Below, in pieces: positions 8,166-12,617 of a stretch of DNA of 12,617 bases. The notes below the pieces were generated by a model that was not told the origin of the DNA, searched no databases, and worked only from the letters and a program-made list of their open reading frames with translations. Location of the stretch: positions 1-12,617 of the forward strand of contig CAZEMR010000084.1 in NCBI GenBank assembly GCA_964513465.1, in the 5' to 3' direction. This stretch comes from CAZEMR01 sp964513465 (GTDB taxonomy: Bacteria > Bacteroidota > Ignavibacteria > Kapaibacteriales > UBA2268). Both the position numbers and the translations under genes were made by a program. Numbering within the stretch: position 1 is the stretch's first letter; each line of letters begins with the position of its first letter.

Positions 8166-8204
8166 AAAAAAAACTTCAATGAATTTACGAAAAAATACGT
8201 AAAT
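8166..8204 (-). terminator. Possible weak terminator after the methyltransferase gene
   Basis: ATTTACG (8183-8189) and CGTAAAT (8198-8204) form a perfect 7-bp inverted repeat. On the minus strand a run of eight T residues (complement of 8166-8173) follows 9 nt after the stem. It lies just past the methyltransferase stop (8221). The low G+C stem and the gap before the T-run make it weak; it could instead be an operator upstream of the kinase. Confidence 0.3.
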
Positions 8205-8220
8205 CTTTGATTTTTGCAAA

Positions 8221-9054
8221 TTATTTTCTTGCGGCGGCGAATACTTCAACGCCAGTAACGTTTTCATAAGCCCTTCCGACCCGCTTGCGAAGGCTCCGCC
8301 GTGCGCCGAATAATTCGCCGAACATGAGCCGCGACGCCCAGTCCATGCGCCGGGTCAGCCGGGTATTGCTGCGCCGGGATTCTATCCGCTCAACCCGGAA
8401 GCCTGCCTTTTTCAGCGCGGTGCCAAGTGATTTTATCCCGAAATGATAATAATGATTCTCCGGCTGGAACCATATCCAGCGCTGGCGGAATAATTTCTGC
8501 CAGACCTGATGGAAATTCGGCACTCGCACGAATACCATTCCGCCATCCCGAAGCCGCGAGCGGATCTCGCCCAGCGAGGCCACCGGGTCGGGGTGGTGCT
8601 CCAGCGAATGCCACATCGTGCATACGTCGAACTCCCCGTCTGCATCGCTCAGCGATTTGTATATATTTAATCCTATGTTTTCTGCGTATTTGCGGGCATT
8701 TTCGGATGGCTCGACTCCGGCGGCCTGGTAGCCCATACGCCGGCATTCATCGAGAAAAAAGCCCTTGTCGCAGCCTATATCCAGTATCCGCGACGGAGCG
8801 GGAATAAAATCCGAGATTTCGCGGATAAGCGAGAACTGCTCCGGGATGCGCGCTATCCGGCGCTGCTCGCGGACGAGCGGTTCCTCGGGGAATATCTTAT
8901 ATTCCGATTCGTAATATTTGCGCAGCTCTTCCTCGCCGGGAATCTTTTCGGAAAAAATTGCCGTGCAATCGGCGCATTTAATAAGGCGGTGACCGCCGAT
9001 TTCGAAGGCCTCGACCTTTGCGGACCCGCATATTTTGCAATTAATTTCTGGCAT
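8221..9054 (-). CDS. Class I SAM-dependent methyltransferase with N-terminal zinc ribbon
   Basis: The 277-aa protein begins with a small zinc ribbon (C6xxC9 ... C27xxC30) followed by a Rossmann-type methyltransferase. Motif I is ILDIGCDKGFFLDEC (90-104), the acidic residue after beta-2 is E115 in AGVEPSENA, and the motif II/III region is FDVCTMWHSLEHHPDP (142-157), typical of the Methyltransf_23 (UbiG-like) group. The stretch WFQPENHYYHF after motif III is common in methyltransferases of glycan and cell-surface clusters. It acts in the cytosol on an unknown acceptor. It lies 30 nt downstream of the glycosyltransferase on the same strand, so the two probably form one transcript serving envelope or polysaccharide synthesis. 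ATG at 9054 places the first Cys pair right at the N-terminus; no strong Shine-Dalgarno is visible. Confidence 0.88.
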   Translation of the reverse strand: MPEINCKICGSAKVEAFEIGGHRLIKCADCTAIFSEKIPGEEELRKYYESEYKIFPEEPLVREQRRIARIPEQFSLIREISDFIPAPSRILDIGCDKGFFLDECRRMGYQAAGVEPSENARKYAENIGLNIYKSLSDADGEFDVCTMWHSLEHHPDPVASLGEIRSRLRDGGMVFVRVPNFHQVWQKLFRQRWIWFQPENHYYHFGIKSLGTALKKAGFRVERIESRRSNTRLTRRMDWASRLMFGELFGARRSLRKRVGRAYENVTGVEVFAAARK

Positions 9055-9084
9055 TATATATATAATTCTTTTATTATCAAATAT

Positions 9085-10572
9085 TTACTTGACGCGATAA
9101 ATCCGCGCAGTCTGGTTTACATTGTGCTCCGGATTGAGCATATACAAAATATCGTCGATCAGGCTCGGCGAAATCTTCTTCACCTCCACCAGATCGATAT
9201 TCATCTCGCGCTCGAATTCATCTACCCGGCCCTCGACGTCGCGCATCCCATAGAATATGAAATAATTGGGCATTTTGCGGCCGGATTCCGCAAGCTGCGC
9301 GGCAAGATCCGCCGCATCGCCCGACCCTGTAAGATTATAAACAGGCACATTTTTATTTAAATAATATTCCGGAATGAAGAACCAGCCAACCTCGCCGGGG
9401 ACGATTGCCACCGCCGCCACGTCATGCTTCTGTGATAACAAATACAGCGGCTCGACGCGGGTCTTCTTGCTGTAAGTGAATGTGAAGATCGCCAGCAGCA
9501 CGATATTGACCGCCCAGAACCAGCGCCAGGCGCTGCGGAATGCCGCCCGCCAGTTTTTGCCGATTTCGCGTTCGCGCGTGAATTCAGTCCAGCCCACAGC
9601 CGAAAGCATGATTATCAGCGGGATGACAGGCAATATAAAGCGCTCCTGCTTGTTGGGGAATATCGAATGGAATACGAAAAACGCCACCACCGGCAGCCAG
9701 ATATCCAGATGGCGCCGCCAAACGCGACCGAAGCCATAAAGCAGCATGAAGCTCGTCGGCGGAATCAACAGGCCGATGATGAGCAGCAGGTACTGATAAA
9801 ACGGCCCGGTTGTGTAGTCCCCGCTGTGGCCCGCGTTATAGAAGAAATATGTATAGAAGGACGCGAAGGGATAGCCCCATGCGAAGATGTCCGCCGCGCC
9901 CTGCACCAGCACCGCCGCCGCAAAGAAACCCGTCGCCAGCAGACCCATCTCGCGAAACTGCCGCCTGAAGCCGAGTATGAAAAACAGCACCGCCGGGATA
10001 ATCATCGTCTGGTAGCGGAATACCCACGACAGCGCAAACAGCGCACCGGCCAATAGCCACCGCGACCGCGATTTGTCATCGCGCAGCGCCACATAAAATC
10101 CCGCCATAAGCGGGGGAATGGTGACCATCTCGATCAGGTTGCGCACGCTCATAAATGGCAGTATCCAGAACGCCGCCAGCAGCCAGCCCGTAAGCCGCGC
10201 CGCCTCCTTTCCGGAAATCCGCAGCGCGATCAGATAGCCAAACAGCACTATCAGCAGCGAATAGAATGCGTGCACCACGCGCACCACGTACATCTTGGCC
10301 TGGGGGTCGGCGATCCCGACGCTCTCCAGCGCGCTGAAAATCACATAATGCGCGAGCGGGTAAACAATGCTGTGGCCGTGGGGATTGCCGCGATTCTCCC
10401 AGATCGAGGGGTCTCGCATAATCTCGTAGGGCTGTTCGATCGGGCCGAAATGGTCGTCGTGCATCCCATAGCCCTTGGCGAAAACGGCGGCCAGCAGCCG
10501 AAGCGCGATAGCCACGATCATAATAACGAGCAGAGGCCGCTCGTCATAAAACTTCCTGAAAGCGCGCAACAA
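9085..10572 (-). CDS. GT-C fold glycosyltransferase, ALG9/GT22-like
   Basis: This 495-aa polytopic membrane protein would transfer a sugar from a polyprenyl-phosphate donor on the outer face of the inner membrane. Several hydrophobic segments follow a short basic N-terminus. The first external loop has MHDDHFGPIEQPYEI (37-51), where the D39-D40-H41 motif matches the catalytic acidic residue region of GT22/GT39-type enzymes. SWVFRYQTMIIP (182-193) and FPNKQERFILPVIPLI (305-320) correspond to the ALG9/PIG-B signatures (SFRYQT and HKEERFLLP). A soluble C-terminal domain of about 120 residues follows the last membrane segment. The start is uncertain: the frame begins with TTG TTG at 10572-10567 and there is no ATG before residue 18, but residues 1-15 look like a normal pre-membrane N-terminus. 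GGGGGAT about 10 nt upstream may act as ribosome site. The start codon lies inside the left 107-bp repeat. Confidence 0.85.
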   Translation of the reverse strand: MLRAFRKFYDERPLLVIMIVAIALRLLAAVFAKGYGMHDDHFGPIEQPYEIMRDPSIWENRGNPHGHSIVYPLAHYVIFSALESVGIADPQAKMYVVRVVHAFYSLLIVLFGYLIALRISGKEAARLTGWLLAAFWILPFMSVRNLIEMVTIPPLMAGFYVALRDDKSRSRWLLAGALFALSWVFRYQTMIIPAVLFFILGFRRQFREMGLLATGFFAAAVLVQGAADIFAWGYPFASFYTYFFYNAGHSGDYTTGPFYQYLLLIIGLLIPPTSFMLLYGFGRVWRRHLDIWLPVVAFFVFHSIFPNKQERFILPVIPLIIMLSAVGWTEFTREREIGKNWRAAFRSAWRWFWAVNIVLLAIFTFTYSKKTRVEPLYLLSQKHDVAAVAIVPGEVGWFFIPEYYLNKNVPVYNLTGSGDAADLAAQLAESGRKMPNYFIFYGMRDVEGRVDEFEREMNIDLVEVKKISPSLIDDILYMLNPEHNVNQTARIYRVK

Positions 10573-10670
10573 ATTTCTATCCCCCGAAATGTTATCAGAA
10601 TAATCTCAAAAATAAGAAAATCAGATGAGATATGGGAATCGGGGGATTACCACACCTTGAATTTGCGGAA
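10564..10670. repeat. 107-bp direct repeat, left copy
   Basis: This copy matches 12408-12514 at 106 of 107 positions with no gap; the only difference is C at 10585 against G at 12429. It begins GCGCAACAAATTT and ends AATTTGCGGAA. It covers the first three codons of the glycosyltransferase, the intergenic space, and the stop codon and last seven sense codons of a lost upstream gene (10647-10670). It contains three nested inverted repeats: CAAATT/AATTTG (10570-10575, 10660-10665), ATCCCCCGA/TCGGGGGAT (10579-10587, 10639-10647) and ATCTCA/TGAGAT (10603-10608, 10626-10631). Confidence 0.95.
10576..10649 (-). promoter_or_regulatory. Structured leader of the glycosyltransferase (candidate)
   Basis: On the minus strand, the segment just upstream of the TTG start can fold into a long nested hairpin. 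A 9-bp stem ATCCCCCGA/TCGGGGGAT encloses a 6-bp stem ATCTCA/TGAGAT. The proximal arm contains GGGGGAT, the only G-rich candidate ribosome site before the start, so folding would hide it. This suggests control of translation, but the structure could equally be the imprint of a palindromic repeat element. No known riboswitch motif is recognised. Confidence 0.3.
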
Positions 10671-10706
10671 CGCCTGCAGGGTCTGGAAGTAGAGGTTATC
10701 TTCGGT
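10647..10706 (-). pseudogene. 3' remnant of a lost gene upstream of the glycosyltransferase
   Basis: Read on the minus strand, this stretch encodes TEDNLYFQTLQAFRKFKVW followed by TAA (10649-10647). A TAG stands immediately before it in the same frame, so it cannot be translated on its own. Its G+C-rich codons (CTC, TTC, CAG, CTG, GCG) match the glycosyltransferase and not the AT-rich cassette next to it. It has the look of an authentic C-terminus of a soluble enzyme. I infer it is what remains of the gene that originally lay upstream of the glycosyltransferase, its stop being 74 nt from the TTG start. The rest was removed or displaced where the cassette joins, at about 10696-10710. The family of the lost gene cannot be told from 19 residues. 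Confidence 0.5.
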
Positions 10707-11310
10707 CTATCCCTTCTCCGAAGCGAGAGAAATGTATGGAAAGCTTGAATAATAAAATATAAAAACCATAATTTCCTAACGAAAGCTGCTTTTGAACATT
10801 GCCTGGATTTAAATAGCTTATTTTGCAATTAAAAATTTTATCCAAATAAACGAATGATTCGGGAAATAAACCGGGATTTTCCGGAAGGTAAAAAATATTT
10901 GTGATTTCTTGTTTTCGAATTGCTCCTAAGTGTGCTTCAATTTTATTTTCTGGAAAATGTTGCAGCAGATGCGATCGATATTTCTCAATGTTTTGGACAG
11001 GCGCATAAAGCGCATCGATTTTTGAAAAGCTTCGTTTATTATCGCGAGAAATGTCACAAGTATTAGATATTATTAAGCCTTCGATTGTCTTTAAGTTAAT
11101 ATCAGGTAAGCTTAAAAAATGGAATCCGAAGCAAATATCTCCTTGCAGGTATTCATTTGAGAATTTGTTTTTTGGCAAATAAAAATTATTATTCAGATCA
11201 GATAAATTCTCCGGGTAGCTATTCAGGCAATGGTATAACTGATATTTACTGCCATCGGTCAAATAGGCCGGTAAGAAAATCTGAAATTGTTCAAATTTAT
11301 CAGAGGGCAT
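10696..11310 (-). CDS. Hypothetical protein with SNTCD motif, third gene of the AT-rich cassette
   Basis: The 204-aa soluble protein has no signal peptide and no family name I can give. Marked blocks are LQGDICFGF (55-63), EGLIISNTCDISRDNKR (77-93), TNIFYLPENPG (137-147) and the C-terminal SLGNYGFYILLFKLSIHFSR (177-196). The pattern of a beta-strand into SNTCD, then FYLP, then a final amphipathic helix with HF-R and EGIDR resembles a family of uncharacterised proteins I recall only loosely. C60 and C85 are possible functional cysteines; C28 and C162 are not in conserved-looking blocks. Its ATG follows the stop of the small-protein gene with no spacer (TAA-ATG), indicating strict translational coupling. 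The stop codon (10696-10698) falls where host-like DNA begins, so the last two or three residues may derive from the flank, although the end looks natural. Codon use is AT-rich. Confidence 0.75.
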   Translation of the reverse strand: MPSDKFEQFQIFLPAYLTDGSKYQLYHCLNSYPENLSDLNNNFYLPKNKFSNEYLQGDICFGFHFLSLPDINLKTIEGLIISNTCDISRDNKRSFSKIDALYAPVQNIEKYRSHLLQHFPENKIEAHLGAIRKQEITNIFYLPENPGLFPESFVYLDKIFNCKISYLNPGNVQKQLSLGNYGFYILLFKLSIHFSRFGEGIDRR

Positions 11311-11619
11311 TTATAATAAATCCATAATATTCTCTGAAACATATTCCGCTATTTCCGGCTCCATTTCTTTGGAATTTTCAATCATTTTTTTTGCGAAGTT
11401 ATTAAATGCTTCTTCTAACATCTCGTCGCTAATTATAGGTGTTTCTTCAATTACTAAATCCTGCTGAAAATATTGAGTATTATTATTTTCAACATTGATT
11501 TGTGTCGAAGATGAAAGATACGTTTGATTGCCTTCAATGCTCGTACTGTCAATTCCGGCATGATAAGCAACGCCGGCAATAGCAGCGACTGGCAGCACAA
11601 TATATTTAGTTTTATACAT
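11311..11619 (-). CDS. Small membrane-anchored or secreted acidic protein, second gene of the cassette
   Basis: The 102-aa protein is of no recognised family. Residues 1-6 (MYKTKY) are basic and 7-21 (IVLPVAAIAGVAYHA) are hydrophobic, giving either a signal peptide cleaved near residue 21 or a single N-terminal membrane anchor. The middle (about 22-60) is Ser/Thr/Asn/Gln-rich and probably flexible. Residues 60-102 (from EETPIISDEMLEEAF onward) form a strongly acidic, probably helical tail with three MxxE-like heptad spacings. ATG at 11619 is preceded by TAAGGTG, which overlaps the stop codon of the upstream gene and serves as ribosome site; the gap between genes is 8 nt. The downstream gene starts directly after its stop. 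The tight packing implies that the three proteins work together, with this one at or beyond the membrane. Confidence 0.7.
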   Translation of the reverse strand: MYKTKYIVLPVAAIAGVAYHAGIDSTSIEGNQTYLSSSTQINVENNNTQYFQQDLVIEETPIISDEMLEEAFNNFAKKMIENSKEMEPEIAEYVSENIMDLL

Positions 11620-11627
11620 CAGACACC

Positions 11628-12350
11628 TTAATAAGATGGTCGCAAAGTTTGCAAATAAGAATTCTGCAACAAACTGAAAAAGAAATTTTTCTCTTTTGAA
11701 TGAGCCGAATCAATTATTTCTTCATAAGACGTTACAAAATCATGAATATCGTTTGTATAAGTATCGATATCCAATACAGTACCCTGAGTATTTATTCCTT
11801 TGGCAGTATGTTCGATTTCGATATTTTCGGAAATTCTCAGGTTATGCTGAAAATTTTCATCTTCGATTACTGTGGTAATAATCGATTGCTTTCTTTTGTT
11901 GTATTTTTCGTTGTTTATTTTAAATTCAATATTAAGAGTATCTTTTATACTTTTATACTCTAATAGATTTATATATCTCAACGCGATCCTGCGGAAATCG
12001 GCGGCAATATTTGCTTCTATAAATGAGCTGATTATCGACTTAATTTCAGAAAAATACTTTTGCCATCCCGGATATTCATCTAAAATATCGACAGCCAATA
12101 CCCGCGGGCCAAGACGGATTTGAAATAGTTCATTCTGTAAACGATAGTGAGGCTGGTATAATAAATTGCTGTCTTTTTCGCGTATCTGAAAAGGAATATC
12201 AAGAATGTTTAAATTTTCAACATTCGGATATTTATCTTTAAAAATATTATATAAAATTCCAAATACTGCATTTGAATTGATGTTTGGTACAAATCTAAGT
12301 TCAAATACTGCGTCTATAATTAGATCCTTTTCGAGCTTCTTAGGTAGCAT
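11628..12350 (-). CDS. TIGR04255-like protein, first gene of the cassette
   Basis: The 240-aa soluble protein resembles the TIGR04255 family, a sporadically distributed and laterally moved group of unknown function. The hallmarks are an N-terminal strand IIDAVFELRF (11-20), then YRLQNELFQIRLGPRVLAVD (69-88), YPGWQKYFSEI (93-103) and RIALRYINLLE (121-131). The C-terminal helix AHSKEKNFFFSLLQNSYLQTLRP (positions 216-238) is where family members carry a conserved His followed by F and L residues. The length is close to the usual 240-260 aa. No membrane segment, nuclease or kinase motif is visible. ATG at 12350 has no clear Shine-Dalgarno. It is the first gene of the three-gene operon and would be transcribed from the 57 bases between its start and the right repeat, or from inside that repeat. 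The assignment rests on remembered family patterns and not on a search. Confidence 0.72.
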   Translation of the reverse strand: MLPKKLEKDLIIDAVFELRFVPNINSNAVFGILYNIFKDKYPNVENLNILDIPFQIREKDSNLLYQPHYRLQNELFQIRLGPRVLAVDILDEYPGWQKYFSEIKSIISSFIEANIAADFRRIALRYINLLEYKSIKDTLNIEFKINNEKYNKRKQSIITTVIEDENFQHNLRISENIEIEHTAKGINTQGTVLDIDTYTNDIHDFVTSYEEIIDSAHSKEKNFFFSLLQNSYLQTLRPSY

Positions 12351-12413
12351 TTCATTAGCAGCTAATAATTAATATATTTTTGGTAATATAGCGATAACAT
12401 CAATATTGCGCAA
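12351..12413 (-). promoter_or_regulatory. Probable promoter region of the cassette operon
   Basis: On the minus strand, TTGCGC (complement of 12413-12408, inside the right repeat) is followed after 17 nt by TATATT (complement of 12390-12385), about 35 nt upstream of the ATG at 12350. The -10 matches the consensus at 5 of 6 positions, the -35 at only 3. If real, the repeat supplies part of the operon's promoter. The organism's promoter consensus is unknown, so this is tentative. Confidence 0.25.
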
Positions 12414-12514
12414 CAAATTTCTATCCCCGGAAATGTTATCAGAATAATCTCAAAAATAAGAAAATCAGATGAGATATGGGAATCGGGGGATTACCACACC
12501 TTGAATTTGCGGAA
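12408..12514. repeat. 107-bp direct repeat, right copy
   Basis: This is the second copy of the segment at 10564-10670, in the same orientation and with one substitution (G at 12429). Identity starts and stops abruptly: the flanks are ...AATATT on the left and AAAGAAAA... on the right, unlike those of the left copy. The substitution breaks one pair of the 9-bp inner stem. On the minus strand it still has the TTG TTG CGC start of the glycosyltransferase, which then runs into unrelated codons and stops within about 15 codons. Confidence 0.95.
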
Positions 12515-12544
12515 AAAGAAAAAAAATATTTATAACACATTTCA

Positions 12545-12563
12545 GACGACAAAAAATGTCGCC
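12545..12563. repeat. Short hairpin upstream of the last gene
   Basis: CGACA (12547-12551) pairs with TGTCG (12557-12561) around five A residues. The stem is too short and lacks a T-run, so it is not a terminator. It would sit in the 5' leader of the plus-strand gene starting at 12614. Confidence 0.3.
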
Positions 12564-12613
12564 TATGCAATTATATTCAGGGAAGTTAATAATTTTTCTT
12601 ATAAGGAGGTTAT

Positions 12614-12617
12614 ATGA
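12614..12617 (+). CDS. Start of a plus-strand gene running off the window
   Basis: AAGGAGG (12603-12609) is followed by TTAT and then ATGA at the window end. This is a strong ribosome binding site at a slightly short spacing of 4 nt. Only the first codon is visible, so nothing can be said about the product. A possible promoter is TTGCGG (12507-12512, inside the right repeat) with TATAAC (12531-12536) at an 18-nt spacing. The gene is divergent from the cassette operon. Confidence 0.45.

Larger units (their letters stand above)
10671..12407 (-). mobile_element. Putative inserted cassette between 107-bp direct repeats
   Basis: This 1.74-kb segment lies between the two repeat copies and holds three minus-strand genes packed end to end. 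It is much more AT-rich than its left neighbour: lines 11041-11100 and 11881-11940 have 18 and 13 G+C out of 60, against 39 of 60 at 9901-9960 in the glycosyltransferase. The first 25-35 bases at the left (to about 10705) still look like the older host DNA. No transposase, integrase or insertion-sequence ends are present, so the means of entry is unknown. It could be site-specific integration, recombination between repeats, or gene replacement in a variable envelope locus. Confidence 0.5.

Noticed and set aside
9667..10056. Plus-strand open frame opposite the glycosyltransferase
   Set aside because: It is rich in Arg/Gln/Pro, as expected from antisense of a high G+C membrane-protein gene, and has no ribosome site.
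10696..12350. Calling the cassette a toxin-antitoxin or known anti-phage system
   Set aside because: No toxin fold, antitoxin DNA-binding motif, nuclease, NTPase or reverse transcriptase signature is visible, so a named system cannot be supported.
10564..12514. Insertion sequence or composite transposon
   Set aside because: There is no transposase, the repeats are direct with no visible target duplication, and neither repeat encodes a protein.
10564..12514. CRISPR array
   Set aside because: Only two long repeat units exist, 1.7 kb apart, with coding DNA between them; there are no regular spacers and no cas genes.

Overview
The window looks like part of the chromosome of a Gram-negative bacterium. 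It encodes a heavy-metal RND efflux pump with its outer-membrane channel, which needs an outer membrane. Start sites are mixed: some have a clear AAGGAG-type ribosome site, others have none, and TTG/GTG starts occur. No rRNA, tRNA or marker protein fixes the taxon. An uncultured lineage of the Bacteroidetes/FCB type is my guess and no more. Most of the window has moderate to high G+C; the last ~1.9 kb is very AT-rich.

Layout. (1) Bases 1-3777, plus strand: the 3' part of a CusA/CzcA-type RND pump, a TolC-type outer-membrane protein and a two-domain VOC (glyoxalase-fold) protein, closed by a good intrinsic terminator at 3838-3870. The adaptor subunit should lie upstream of the window. (2) Bases 3791-4016: a non-coding block packed with palindromes and bounded by a 23-bp imperfect inverted repeat, resembling a MITE. 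(3) Bases 4016-5551, minus: an AbgT-family transporter. (4) Bases 5824-8062, minus: a soluble double-PAS histidine kinase whose stop codon overlaps the likely GTG start of a Mut7-C (PIN-like) RNase-domain protein. (5) Bases 8221-10572, minus: a SAM methyltransferase with a zinc ribbon and a GT-C (ALG9/GT22-like) glycosyltransferase, probably a glycan or cell-envelope pair. (6) Bases 10564-12514: an AT-rich, tightly packed minus-strand operon of three genes (a TIGR04255-like protein, a 102-aa membrane-anchored or secreted small protein, and a 204-aa protein with an SNTCD motif). It is bracketed by two 107-bp direct repeats that differ at one base. (7) Bases 12515-12617: the leader and first codon of a plus-strand gene that runs off the window.

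The most unusual part is region 6. The left repeat copy covers the start of the glycosyltransferase and the stop codon of a lost upstream gene, of which only 19 codons remain. The repeat also has three nested inverted repeats. The three-gene operon therefore looks like a laterally acquired cassette that replaced or interrupted a gene next to the glycosyltransferase. Its function is unknown to me; it is the best candidate here for an undescribed system.
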